A stretch of DNA of 64,000 bases from Azolla caroliniana (Eukaryota > Polypodiophyta): assembly GCA_043228905.1 (NCBI GenBank), contig JBHGNT010000011.1:5270001-5334000 (forward strand). Reading direction: 5' to 3'. Of the stretch, positions 1-9,837 are shown one piece after another (positions within the stretch are counted from its first letter, which is position 1; the number at the start of each line of letters is the position of its first letter). The notes under the pieces are model-generated. The model made no database searches. It was not told the DNA's origin and saw only the letters and a program-made list of their open reading frames with translations. The position numbers and the translations under genes are program-made.

Positions 1-139
1 CTGCCGTCGCAATCTCCAACATTGCGCGTTGTTCTTGTAGCATACGCTCGAACATCTTCATCATGTTGTAAACCTCTTGTTGATTTTCCATCTCCTTGCC
101 ACCTATGTTCACGTTCGGTTCTTGTCGGCATTGGATCAT
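1..139 (-). pseudogene. Gag-like coiled-coil N-terminus, truncated by window edge
   Basis: The minus strand is open for 46 codons from an ATG at 139 to the left edge; a second in-frame ATG at 91 may be the real start. The peptide from 91 onward (EVYNMMKMFERMLQEQRAMLE) is a Met/Leu/Glu-rich amphipathic helix. N-terminal coiled coils of this kind are common in plant gypsy gag proteins. No zinc knuckle or capsid core is visible because the frame leaves the window. Gag identity is inferred from composition and the surrounding repeats only. It could equally be the start of another coiled-coil protein. Confidence 0.3.
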
Positions 140-460
140 TGCGTGAGTCAGGCGGGAACTACCAAGGTTTTGGACTAAGAGGAGGAGAATTCAAAGGCAG
201 ATAAGAATATGAGATTGGAAGAGAAAGAATTAGACACCTCATGAATCCCTCAAGTGTGTTATATTAGATTAATCAATCCTTAGAATCCTAATAGTATAAT
301 GGAATAGATAGAAGAAAAACCATGAAATACATGTGTGTAATGTAATAGATTAATATTTAGAAACCCAAAAAATCATCAATCCCTACATTTTGCTTCCCCC
401 ATCCTTATATAGTGATGGGAGAGATAAAATATATATTGCTACATGCAAGCATGATGCTTT

Positions 461-640
461 TCTCTAACTCGAGTGTTCATGCACACTAGATGTGCATGAT
501 TAGTTTTTTTTATTTTTATCATACTTTTCTTTTAACTCAAGTGTTCATGCACATTAGATGTACATGAATAACTTTCTCTATCACGCCTTTTCTTTTACTC
601 GAGTGTGTATGCATGAATAACCCTTTCTATCATGCTTAAC
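461..640. repeat. Imperfect tandem repeat, three units of about 65 bp
   Basis: The core ACTCGAGTGTTCATGCAC begins at 467, recurs at 535 (ACTCAAGTGTTCATGCAC) and again in shortened form at 597. The units are separated by T-rich spacers. Units one and two contain a small palindrome, TGCAC-N7-GTGCA in the first. The surrounding stretch 140-700 is AT-rich and has no gene I can support; it may be the untranslated leader or LTR of the minus-strand element whose gag-like start lies at 1-139. Confidence 0.55.
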
Positions 641-699
641 TAGAATATTTACGTGGAATAACTTTTGTCTAACTAGAATCTATAACTTTAATACTCATA

Positions 700-775
700 A
701 TGTGTTAGTACAATGGTGAGGCATGAAATTGTTAACATGGAGGTACAGGGTTCAAATCCTGCCCTATGCATGTAA
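700..775 (+). repeat. tRNA-derived SINE-like head
   Basis: A box-A-like TAGTACAATGG at 706-716 is followed about 32 bp later by a good box B, GGTTCAAATCC at 749-759, with a closing arm GCCC. This spacing and order match an RNA polymerase III internal promoter of tRNA-derived SINEs. The predicted cloverleaf is too degenerate for a working tRNA gene and no anticodon stem can be drawn with confidence. Box B is convincing, box A less so. Confidence 0.35.
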
Positions 776-904
776 ACATAATTATTAGTATTTTCTCATA
801 TTTCTTTATACTTAGTTAATCGGGTACTCCTTATATATTTCATGTAGTATACGAAGTATACTATGACACCGTACGAGATGTACAGAGAGTTGAGTGTAAC
901 GAGG

Positions 905-3268
905 GTGAAAGAGTAAAAGGTTGATGGGTATGAATGAACATGAACATAGTGGCCCCTATACATAAAGGAGGGGACCCAATGGACCCAAATACATATAGCA
1001 CCATTATGATAGGTCATACACTCGTTAAACTATATGGTGCAGTAATGGAAGAAGTGCTCAGCGATTATATGGAAACATCAAGTCTTCGAGCACCTGAGCA
1101 GCCTGGATTTAGACGAGCCATCTCCACTATTGACCATATCCTCACACCTAGGTGCTTAATTGATTAGACAAAGGATCGTAAGAAGAAATTGTATTGTTGC
1201 TTTGTGGACTTCCGCAAAGTCTTTGACACAGTTCTGAGGGAGAGGTTGTTTGATAGACTTAAAAGCTTGGAGATACCAAATGACATTATCTGGGCCATTT
1301 ACGCTTTGTATGAGCAAGTATCTAGGTGCGTAAGATGCACATGTAGCCTATCCGATTGCTTCATCAATACCATTGGTGTAAAACAGGGTTTCCCCCTATT
1401 ATCGACTCTTTTTGGGATCTACATTGATGAGATCACTGATTTTATTGCTTGTAAGGGAGGCAATGGAGTAGCTATTGGGGGTACGCAAGTTGGACTCTTA
1501 CTCTACGCAGACGACATCGTCTTGCTATCAAAGTCTGAACACGACCTACAAAAGCATCTTAATGCCCTAGATGACTTTTGCACACAATGAGGATTGGTAG
1601 TGAATCTAGCAAAAACTAAAGTCCTAACCTTTCATACATCATCATGAGCTAGGAGTAAATGTCACCTACTCCTCTCTCATAAACTAGTTGAGGTAGTCGG
1701 ATCATATATATATTTGGGAGTCACTTTTAGTGCTTGTTCAGGTAAATTCTCGATGACCCAAGCAGCCAAAGATAGGCTAACAAGAGGGTATGCATCCCTC
1801 TCACTTTTAGAGAGACAATGCCACCATGCATACTTTCAAGAGCCACGAACTAAGGGATGGCGCTTTGATTCATTAGTGACCCCTTCCCTCATTTATGCAT
1901 CAGTAGTATGGGCTCCAGGTTTACCATCTTTCATGTGGATGCAATTAGAGAGACCTTTGGTGATGATGCTATCACGTCAACTCCGAAGCAAATCGACAGT
2001 ACCACATGACATTATTAGAGCAGAGTTTAGTTTGCCCCCGATGTTAGTAGAATCACTTTTCCAAGTGGTAGTTTTTATTCATCGGATACATAGCCAACCA
2101 CAAGATAGGATCTCTCATCGAGCCTTTGAGGCATCCCGATCCCTATATGCATTTGTAGACACTAGCACTGTAGTGAGTTGGTTACTTACAAATGGCATAG
2201 ACATTAATAACCTACCTCCCCTTAAGTACAACCATGGGACTGATCAAACTTTAATATCTCATGAAGACCGTAATAAAGTAATAGACCAAGAAATATGGAA
2301 AATTTACACCCGATATACATGGATCACCCCATGAGAGTCACTCCCATCTAAAATGTTGTACTATAAGGAACACTTCTTACACTTCTCTAAGTTAGGTTTT
2401 ATTACACGACCAAGATATCTAGGTACATTCTTATCAAATGCACTAAGGGTGGCCATTGGACAACTTAGGATATCATCTCACCAACTTGAGATTGAGAATG
2501 GTCGGGTTAATAGAGTCCCTAGAAAGGAAAGGCTATGTAGATTATGTCACATAGAGATAGAGGATGAGTATCACTTTACATGCAAGTGTCCAACCTATGC
2601 CGAGATAAGGGCGGAATACCAAGACATATTAGAACCCTCTCCCACCCTCTCCAAACTATTAGATACCCTGGATATAAAGAGACTAGGTAGGTATATCTTA
2701 GAGCTAAAACAACATAGGGAGAAAAACCTACAAAGTGTTAACCATAACCCTTTTAATATTCATCAACATGTAAGTAGTGTAATTTTTCCGGAACAAGGGG
2801 AGATGATGAATGTGGATACACTTATGCCACTCGGCCTCTCTCTTGAGGAAGTGGAAATGCAAAGAACAATCAAACGCCCTCGGATGTTGGGCTTCAAACC
2901 AACTCGACATGGAGTAGAAACGATTAAGAAGATAAGGGAACGTGAGCTACTCCGACTAGAAGCCATGGTTGGGGTACCTTCTACATTGGGACAACGGGGG
3001 GCCACATCCACATCGAAACCCTTTGAACTCCCGCTTCTTTTCGAGAGACTTGGATGGAGATGAAACTAGCCCTAGTATAAAGCCATTTCATTGTAGAACA
3101 TATTTGTTATTTTACTAGAACTATTTAGCTTAAGCTCTATTTTTATTTTATTTTATTTTTACTTTCGATGAATGACTAAATATCCTATTTTGCTATAAAC
3201 CAATTGTCTCATGGGCCAATTTTAGCCTTAGAAGACATTAATATATCTTTCTTTCTTTCTTTCTCCCT
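905..3268 (+). mobile_element. LINE (non-LTR retrotransposon), 3' half, 5'-truncated
   Basis: All coding similarity lies in one frame from 934 to 3063, interrupted by only four in-frame stops (TAG 1165, TGA 1588, TGA 1645, TGA 2332). Reverse transcriptase landmarks appear in order: IVAPIHKGGDP, the FRRAISTIDHIL block, CFVDFRKVFDTV, GVKQGFPLLSTLFGIYIDE and the catalytic LLYADDIVLLS near 1500. After the thumb comes a cysteine/histidine cluster at about 2529-2591 (CRLC, then EDEYHFTCKCP), a C-terminal nucleic-acid-binding motif of many LINEs. The endonuclease half is missing, as expected from incomplete reverse transcription. Downstream of the stop the DNA is T-rich and ends in a CTTT microsatellite near 3268. 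It is inactive. Confidence 0.85.
934..3063 (+). pseudogene. LINE reverse transcriptase with C-terminal zinc-finger-like motif
   Basis: About 710 codons in a single frame, broken by four stops. Three of the four are TGA where relatives usually carry Arg or Trp, so simple C-to-T transitions could have made them. The YADD active-site motif and the FVDFRK.FDTV motif, which carry the metal-binding aspartates, are retained. The C-terminal quarter (2353-3063) holds the CCHC-like cluster followed by a basic, coiled-coil-like tail. RT identity is clear from motifs; the clade was not determined. The frame is open before 934 but similarity fades near 905. Confidence 0.8.
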
Positions 3269-3417
3269 CACGTTGAACCCCCTTGGGAGGGGGATGGAGC
3301 CATTCTAGGCACCACCCCCCACCCCACAATGCTTATCAATCTTTGTTGTCATCACCCCACAATATCTCCACCATCACACCGTTCATCGTAATCATTATCA
3401 CTAATCCTAACCCTAAA

Positions 3418-3697
3418 CCTACAACACAATAGTCCACACATACCCTAATCTTGCCATTCTTCTAGGGTACAACGACTATCACACTGAGCTAGGTAGCCTT
3501 CATTACCGGTGAGATAAAGTCGACTCGTAGTAGTTTGTCGATTTCTTCTTTGACCTTGACTGCATAATTTGGATTTAGTCGATGCCGCCTTTTTTGTATG
3601 GGTTTCGCATCTTTGTGTAGATTAATTTGATGTTGATAGAAAGCTGTGTATAATCCTTTCATATACTCAAAGGACCATGCAAACACATCTCGGGAGG
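3418..3697 (-). pseudogene. Ty3/gypsy reverse transcriptase fragment
   Basis: On the minus strand the peptide DVFAWSFEYMKGL, followed by KPIQKRRHRLNP and VKEEIDKLLRVDFISPV, is the N-terminal palm entry of gypsy RTs. The similarity continues through two stops as LS.IVVVP.KNGKIRVCVDY and then disappears near 3418 in sequence containing a short telomere-like CCCTAAAC. About 90 codons survive. It abuts the family B copia remnant, so one of the two was broken by the other. Confidence 0.7.
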
Positions 3698-4600
3698 ATG
3701 TTCATCCTCGATATAAATGACATCGGCACCGCACTGTTGCTAAAGGGCAAAAGGTCGATTCAGATATCAACTTGTGGCAGAAGTAGATCGGCCATGCCAA
3801 CTATCAAAGGCTTCAAGAATTGCAAATGAAACAAGTTGTATTCGGTTTGGCGAAGTTTAGTGGCCGAAAGGGCCAAATTTGTGACGCCTATCAGCTAGGG
3901 AAGCAACACTGACTTCCATTCCCCAATGAGCGAAATCGGAGCCGGAAAAGGCTTGACTTAATACATTTGTATGTATGAGGACCGGCACACAATGTGAGCC
4001 TTGGCGGGAGTCGATAATTCGTCCCCTTCATCGACGACTATAGCCAACACTCTTGGATCTACCTCATTGAAAAGAAGAGTGAAATCTTTGACTATTTCCG
4101 GATGCTAAAAAGTCTGGTAGAAAGGGAAACAAAAACAAAGATCAAGTGGCTACAATCGGATGGCGGAAAAGAATACTTTTCCGGCCAATTCAACTATAAT
4201 CTACAACAAATGGGAATTCAAATGTAGATATACACCGGAACAAAACAACGTAGCCAAACGAAAGTATCGTTTGGTTGTGGATGTGGCAAGGGTAATGCTA
4301 GAGGAGAAGAGCATGCCCAAGTTTTATTGGGCCGAAGCGATTCGGACTGCGGTGTACATCCAGAATCAGATTGGAGAAAAGGTGTCAGCACATGAGTTGT
4401 ACTTCGGACTGAACCGAATTTGAGACACCTGAGGGTATTTGGTAGCATTCCATATGTGCATGTGCCGGATGAGAAGAGGAAGAAGTGGGACACAAAGTCC
4501 GAGAAGTACATATTGGCCGACTACTTACATGAACAGAAGGGGTATTAAGTGTTATAACCCCGAACCAAACAAGTTCGAGTAAGCGGAGGCGTTGTATTCG
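3690..4600 (+). pseudogene. Copia integrase fragment (family B)
   Basis: The segment opens with RMFILDINDIGTALL, the gag-pre-integrase region, then a damaged HHCC-type region (IGHANYQRL, ICDAYQLGKQH). The catalytic core follows (DLIHL.V.GPAH, FIDDYSQHSWIYLIEKKSE, LQSDGGKEYFSGQF), then KFYWAEAIRTAVYIQNQIG and LRHLRVFGSIPYVHVPD. The catalytic D/D/E region is recognisable, but the frame changes several times and stops are frequent, so no functional protein is made. Confidence 0.75.
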
Positions 4601-4602
4601 AC

Positions 4603-4983
4603 GTGTCGACATCCTTGTATGCTCTTCCAACTTCGATCCCCGACAAATCCAACCTCCCGATTACAGAGGATGAGGCCAGTGAACCGGACATGATTCGGGA
4701 AGAAGAAGAAGAAGAAGAAGAAGATCTCAGAGCTCTAAATGAGAGACCAATCTCATTTCGGCTAAGTGGGCCAAATGAAGAGCTGAGTGGGCATGTCTCG
4801 CAACATGAAGAGTCGGTGAGTAGTGAAGACTCGGTCGTGCTATCCCCGTGCAAGGAACTGAGGAGAAGGTTCACACGCAAAGAAAATGAGAAGATGAAGA
4901 TGCCGGAGTACGGCACGTATAAAGCAGAATCGGATCTGAGAGAATTGACAACAATCAAAGCAAAGACGGACCGCAAGAGTTGA
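4603..4983 (+). pseudogene. Copia acidic linker between integrase and RT (family B)
   Basis: A 126-codon open frame, rich in Glu/Ser, with a run of seven or more Glu from a GAA/GAG repeat. It contains RLSGPNEELSGH and VLSPCKELRRRFTRKE, which match [12 protein letters not shown] and [16 protein letters not shown] in the minus-strand copy at about 28800-28950. Such acidic, low-complexity linkers are usual between integrase and RT in copia polyproteins. It stops shortly before the inserted LTR at 5030. Confidence 0.6.
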
Positions 4984-5029
4984 GGTCCAATGTGGCCAAG
5001 AGGGACCTGAAAATCGGCTAACGAGAAGA

Positions 5030-5465
5030 TGTTAGGATTGGAACCGGCCACAACTGGTTATTCTTATAATATTCGGGTGCAAAGATCAAGAAAGATAGTG
5101 CACAGAGAGGAAAACGTGAAGACAGAAAACACAAGTGTAGAGACACAAGATTTAACATGGAAAGCCCTAAAGGGAAAACCACGTGAAGTCCTCAAACTCC
5201 AAATAGATCACTATATGGTAGGAGGAATATACAATAAGACACTCAAAGGCAATGACCTTGAGTTCTTCTTCGTCAACAGACAATTACAGAGTTACAACTC
5301 TGTTTTTACTCACCTAGTGTCACTCACAGTCAGTTACTAAGGCAACTACCCACTGTGTATTTGTTTACAACTATAATCATTCCTCTACACATAATGTTTG
5401 CCCTAGTTGCATTTGTACATATACAACTTTCTGGCTATTTACATACATAGCCCACAAGGGCGACA
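5030..5465 (-). mobile_element. LTR remnant of the A-prime type, inserted in family B
   Basis: In order, the plus strand shows TGTTAGGATTGG, GGCCACAACTGG, ATGGAAAGCCCTAAAGGGAAAA with CCAC, TTCGTCAACAGAC, ACAGTCAGTTACTAAGGC, TTTGCCCTAGTTGCA and GGCTATTTACATACATAGCC. The same blocks in the same order occur at 7775-8334, which is the 3' LTR of the minus-strand A-prime element. Family B coding resumes immediately after ([18 protein letters not shown]). The right end lacks the LTR start and no target duplication is evident, so this is a truncated solo LTR. Confidence 0.6.
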
Positions 5466-6420
5466 ATCTACTCGCCACTAGAAGCCGGTGATCCGGTATA
5501 GTTATAATAAGTACATTGCACACCATTACGCGTACATGACGAAGGTGGCAGAAGTCCAAGAGCCGGAGAACTATGCGGAAGCATCACAGGATGCCAAATG
5601 ATGTTTGGGAATGGCAGAAGAAAAGCGGGTACCTGATGCCAACGACATCTGGGACTTGGTTGACCCCTCTAACACTACAAACCGATCGGTTGTAAATGGG
5701 TATACAAAGGGAAATTCAATGCCAACGGTTCGGTCAACCGGTACAAGGCCTGATTGGTGGCCAAGGGATATGCGCAGACCCACGGAATCGATTACGATAA
5801 GAAGACCTTCGCACCGGTGGTGAAGACGATGACAGTTCGTGTGGTGTTGGCAGTCGCAGTAGCAAGGGGGTGGCATCTCCACCATATGAACATCAAAAAC
5901 ACGTTTCTTCATGGTGACCTTGAAGAACATGTATTTACAATCCAACTCCTTGGATTTCAGTCGGAGCTAAACAAGTCGGCAGTATGCTGACTCAAGAAGT
6001 CACTTTACATCCTTAAGCAAGCCCCAAGAGATTGGAACTCCAAAATCATGCAATGGTTGCGTAAGATGGGGTTTGTGGCCTCCAAATCTGACTCTTCATT
6101 GTTCATCCGAAAAGGTTTGAAGGGTCCAGTGTGCATCTTACTAGACGTGGATGATTTGGTCGTCACCACCCCCGATCTTGCTGAAATCGGCCAAGTGATG
6201 TCTTAACTGTCGGCCAAGAGATGAAGGACCAAGGGAACCTTCACTATTTCCTTTGGGATCGAAGTGATCCACACCCTGACGGCATATTGTTTCCTCAATG
6301 ACACTATGTATTGAATATGTTGTACAAGTTCAGTATGAAGAATTGCCGATCCGTCTCTACTCCTCTCGATTGAACCCTAAAGTTACGTCCTGACTCGAGA
6401 GTAGCCTACAATGAAAAAGG
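5466..6420 (+). pseudogene. Copia reverse transcriptase fragment (family B)
   Basis: Landmarks in order are EPENYAEASQDA, DIWDLVDPS, a frameshift, LVAKGYAQTHGIDYDKKTFAPVV, HHMNIKNTFLHGDLEE (usually DVK.AFLHGDLEE), LKKSLYILKQAPRDWN and LLDVDDLVVT. The catalytic YVDD has become DVDD. Stops at several places and at least two frameshifts abolish the frame. The order matches the RT of the minus-strand copy at 27580-28420. Confidence 0.75.
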
Positions 6421-7100
6421 GTTCTGCCAAATGGTTGGAAGCCTTATATATTTAACTATCGCCCGACCCAAACTTAGCTATCTGGTTGGGGTGATAAGTC
6501 AATTCATGCAGACACCAACTGTCGAGAACCTTTAGTACGTCCAATGAATATTGCAATATGTGACTGGTAAGAAGGATCAGAGACTGTTGTACCGACACAA
6601 AATAGTCGAACAGCTAGTCGGCTATACAGATGCCGATTGGGCCAAAGATATGTCAGATCGTCGTTCGACATTAGGTTTCATGTTTTCTCTCAGAAGCAGG
6701 GTTGTAGCATGGAGTAGCAAGAAGCAACCGATAGTGGCCCTATCGAGCACTTAGGTTGAGTATAGAGGAGCCACTGTCGCGACCCGTGTAGCTATATGGC
6801 TTCGGCGACAGCAACAAAACTTACAGGTTGAGGTTCCTACTCTGATCCTGATCTACTATGACAACATCAATAGCATGCAACTCACTAAGAACGTCGTTTT
6901 CCATGCTCACACGAAGCACAAAGAAGTGCATTATCACTTTGTGCGCGAGCAGGTCTGGAGCGGTGAAGTCAAATTCTGGTATGTTCGAACCGATCGGCAG
7001 GTGGCCAACATCTTCACCTAAGCACTTGGATCGGACAAGTTGCTGCACTTTTCGGAGATGCTTGGGTTACAACATCTCGACATGCCGCACTTGAGGGGGA
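6421..7100 (+). pseudogene. Copia RNase H fragment (family B)
   Basis: This segment carries YTDADWAKDMSDRRSTLGFMFSL, SSKKQPIVALSST (then a TAG where Glu is usual), a metal-site region that is only partly preserved, and the HTKHKEVHYHFVREQV block. It ends in PHLRGRL, the typical end of copia RNase H, whose codons form a first polypurine tract (CACTTGAGGGGGAGA, about 7088-7102). It is decayed. Confidence 0.75.
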
Positions 7101-7624
7101 GACTAACAAGAGAAAACCAAACAAGATGCCGAATCGATTGAAGAAGTCGATACATCCGATAGAGTCCGAACCAACGGCAAAGACAGAGAGTCAAGAAGGA
7201 CAAAACTAACTGGAAGAAAACGACAAGGACCAATACATGGTTGGATGTGGTCAAGGGCTTGAAGACGGAGGACATCGGAGACATGCGATTCAGTCGTGTT
7301 GTTCAATTCCGATGAGCTGAATTACATGAAGGTCGAGCGAATGAGAGGGCAGCTGATGTCGACGCCGACACAGAGGAGTCGATGGGTCAAGAAGCGCCAA
7401 TACCGCGATAGCGAGAGAGCTGAGATGGGCCTAATGAGTAGACAAACCAACCGTAGGGGTCGCAATGCGTAGAGTTGGATGGGTGAAGAACGTTGGATCA
7501 GAGGGGTTGTAGAACGTGGGACCGGACTGGGCGAGGAGCGCGAGCAAGGCGTGAAGATGTCAGGAGAAGCCGAGGCAAGAACTCACCAGAGCAAAAGGAA
7601 CCTCAAGTTGAGCTTGAGGGGGAA
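7101..7624 (+). pseudogene. Post-RNase H extension of family B, with second polypurine tract
   Basis: Between the first purine tract at 7090-7101 and the LTR start at 7625 lie about 520 bp with patches of similarity to the same interval of the minus-strand copy (26400-27120). W.DVV.GLK.E appears in both, as do DRTGRGARARR and PQVELEGEC. The last motif is written by the second purine tract, GAGCTTGAGGGGGAA, next to the LTR. The function is unknown. The frame is broken here, so its coding nature rests mainly on the other copy. Confidence 0.5.
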
Positions 7625-7774
7625 TGTCGAGAAGCAAGCTTAACATGGGCCGGATTGGATGAAGACCCATCGGCTAAGCCCAGATCGAATCGAAGAGCCG
7701 AATCCATGAGTTGGATCGGTGAGCCGGCATGCCATTGGAGGCCTACGATCCTAGTCTAGTAGACAGGCTTATTT
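7625..7774 (+). mobile_element. 3' LTR fragment of family B
   Basis: TGTCGAGAAGCAAGCTTAAC at 7625 aligns with TGTTGAGCGGCAAGCTC, the LTR start of the minus-strand B element. Both directly follow a polypurine tract. Similarity continues through the GGGCCGGAT and AGCCG blocks and stops at 7774, where the LTR end of the A-prime element begins. No right LTR end is present. Confidence 0.55.
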
Positions 7775-8334
7775 TGTCGAGAATCGTGACCGGCCACAAC
7801 CGGTTTCACGTTCAGATGTTCGGGTGTAGGGAACGCAAAATAGAATGCACTCAGACAGAGTACAAAAACAGAAATAGCACAAGAGACAGAAACACACGAG
7901 TTTAGCGTGGAAAGCCGAAATGGGAAAAACCACAGGGGTCCACAAACCTCGAGAAACAGAATCACTATGCTAGAAGGAGGGGTACAACTAGAAGCTCCCA
8001 GGCAACGACTTCGAGATTCTACTTTGTCAACAAACGGCTACACAATTACAAACTCTCTCACTCTCACTCACACACATTTTACGCAGTTACAGAGGCAATG
8101 ACCTTCTAAGTAACTTTTAACAATAATACGTCATACTCATCATGATTGCCCTAAGTACTTGTACTAGTAGACCTTTTGGGTTATTTACAAGTGTAGCCCA
8201 TAAGGGCATATTTAGACTATTTACAAGTATAGTCTTCCGAGTTGGCTGTCTACACGATTTCGGCCTTGGCCTCGGCCGAGTTTCTCATCAACTCAGCTCT
8301 TCTCTTCCCATTGAGAGGGACCCGTTTCCTAACA
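7775..8334 (-). repeat. 3' LTR of family A-prime
   Basis: The LTR starts on the minus strand with TGTTAGGAAACGGGTCCCTC (family A has TGTTGGGAGATAGGTCCCTC) directly after the purine tract. It ends at TGTCGAGAATCG on the plus strand, that is ...CGACA on the minus strand. Internal blocks shared with family A are the GGCCACAACCGG and GTGGAAAGCC...AAACCAC segments and the ATTTACAAGTATAG repeats. The 54-bp minisatellite of family A is absent. Confidence 0.6.
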
Positions 8335-9400
8335 AACTCCCCCTTCACTCTTGCATGGGGTACTACACCAATTCCGATCTTCCGTCGGCACGCGCTCTGC
8401 TTTTCGGCTGGTAACACTTTACTCAACATATCTGATCCATTTTCGGCCATGTGGACCTTCACTAGAGCAAACTCCCTTTCTTCTACCCTCTCCCATAGCC
8501 AATGATACCTTCGTTGGATGTGCTGTGTTCTCGAGTGGTAAGCGGCATTTTTTGCAAGGTGCATAACACTCTGATTATCGCAATAGAGTCAAAATTCTTC
8601 CTGCCAAATTCCCAGCTCACTGATAGACTCCATCCATATAATTTCCTTGCAGGCTTCCGTTGCGGCCATGTACTTGGCTTCCGTGGGCGACAACGCCACA
8701 GCCTTCTGCAACCTCGATTGCCACGAGACAGCTCCCCCTGCATACGTCATTATGTATCCGGACGTGGATCGGTTGGTATTTGCATCAGCCGACATGTCCG
8801 AATCCGTGTAGCCTTCCAATGTGGGGTTACCTGAGTCAAAACGAAGACACACGCTCGAGGTGCCTTTCCGGTACCAAAATATCCATTTTACGGTAGCCCA
8901 ATGCTCTTTCCTGAGATTGCTCATATCTCGGCTGACCACTTCCATGGTGTATCCAATGTCCCACCTGGTACACACCATTGCGTGCATCAGCCTTCCAATC
9001 GCCGAGGCATAGGGGACTTTTGACATCTCGGCCTTTTCGGTTTTCGATTGTGGACATTGATCTTTACTCAACTTGCAATTCGTCGGTAGTGTCAAGCTGA
9101 CCAATTTCATGCCTTCCATGCCGAATCTCTGGAGCACCTTTGTCACATATTTCTCCTGTGATAGCCATAGCAATTTCTTTGTTCTGTCCCGAACAATATG
9201 CATACCCAGGATTTTCTTTACCGGACCCATATCCTTCATCGAGAATGACCCATTCAATGCCTTCTTTAGTGCTCGGATCTTCATATGGTCCTGTCCGACA
9301 ATTAGCATGTCGTCCACATACAACAAAAGGATGAGGAAATCTCCTCCATCAAACTTCTTCACAAATATTGTTACAGGCATGACCATTTAATATCCCGTGG
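8335..9400 (-). pseudogene. Copia RT (C-terminal half) and RNase H (family A-prime)
   Basis: A 265-codon frame (9386-8589) and its continuation past one TGA encode the back half of RT from FVKKFDGGDF through YVDDMLIVG and the thumb, then RNase H (YTDSDMSADANTNRSTSGY, EAKYMAATEA, CDNQSVMHLAKNAAYHSRT). The last residues run to the polypurine tract. YVDD is intact. The RT fingers upstream of about 9400 are missing; residual similarity to the APR.KW motif stops at the gypsy LTR boundary. Confidence 0.75.
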
Positions 9401-9825
9401 TGAGAATTTACCGTAGTATTCTATATACGTGGATAAGTGTGAGGGTTAAACGAGAGTGTAAAGAAGGGGAGAATTACTTTTAATCCTCGGGATTGAGACA
9501 ACCCATTAGGTCAAGTGTGAACTTGCCTGGGGGCTTTAGGTATCGCTATAAATAAGAGGCCTAACTACCCTCATTTGATCATCTTTTGACTACATCGAGA
9601 CTCTACTCTTGTGGTGGGTCAACTCTTGTAGCGAGCGCGCCAGCACCAGGTACGACTCGACGCCATGGCGGTGGTATGGGATGCCGATCGAGGCTCGAGT
9701 CTGTCTCGATCCCTTCGCTCAAGGGTGGTCGGGTGGATCGGCACCCTTCTTTCTCTTTCTCCTTTCTATCTATCATTAGTTTATCCTTATCTTAAGCTTA
9801 CTTTAGTACCTAGATCTCTAATATT
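9398..9825 (+). repeat. 5' LTR of gypsy element I
   Basis: The segment lies between the end of A-prime coding similarity and a primer-binding site. It contains a TATA box, TATAAATA at 9547-9554, followed by pyrimidine-rich DNA (about 9748-9775), typical of an LTR promoter and leader. The exact start is uncertain: TG dinucleotides at 9398 and 9401 both fit. There is no clear CA at the right end, so the terminal bases have mutated or the boundary is off by a few bases. Confidence 0.55.
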
Positions 9826-9837
9826 TGGTATCAGAGC
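9826..9837 (+). other. Primer-binding site, initiator-Met tRNA type
   Basis: TGGTATCAGAGC is complementary to the 3' end of plant initiator-methionine tRNA, the usual primer for minus-strand synthesis of plant LTR elements. It immediately follows the LTR of gypsy element I. Confidence 0.8.

Larger units (their letters stand above)
3690..7774 (+). mobile_element. Ty1/copia family B, decayed copy, 5'-truncated
   Basis: Integrase, linker, RT, RNase H, a post-RNase H extension, a polypurine tract and the start of a 3' LTR follow in order. Matching blocks occur in the complete minus-strand copy at 25997-31830, for example YQLGKQH, the KKSEIFDYF integrase segment, [16 protein letters not shown] and the final PQVELEGEC that overlaps the polypurine tract. 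Gag, protease and 5' LTR are missing. Many stops and frameshifts make it non-functional. A foreign LTR lies at 5030-5465 between integrase and RT, and the element's own LTR is cut at 7774 by family A-prime. Confidence 0.8.
7775..9400 (-). mobile_element. Ty1/copia family A-prime, 3' part (RT, RNase H, 3' LTR)
   Basis: Read on the minus strand, an RT-RNase H frame from about 9400 down to 8340 is followed by a polypurine tract (GAAGGGGGAGTT) and an LTR from 8334 to 7775. The protein parallels family A (14595-23646) throughout, as in GGDFLILLLYVDDMLIVG, WLSQEKYVTKVL and STSGYIMTYAGGAVSWQSRLQK, but differs at many positions, so it is a sister family. Only one stop interrupts this part (TGA at 8589-8591). 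The upstream half appears to be the minus-strand protease-integrase piece at 23647-25000, now separated by a gypsy and a copia element. Confidence 0.75.

Noticed and set aside
700-775. Functional tRNA gene
   Set aside because: Box B is good but stems do not pair and no anticodon loop is convincing.
3395-3425. Telomere-like CCCTAAAC words
   Set aside because: Only one to two degenerate units; too short to call an interstitial telomere.
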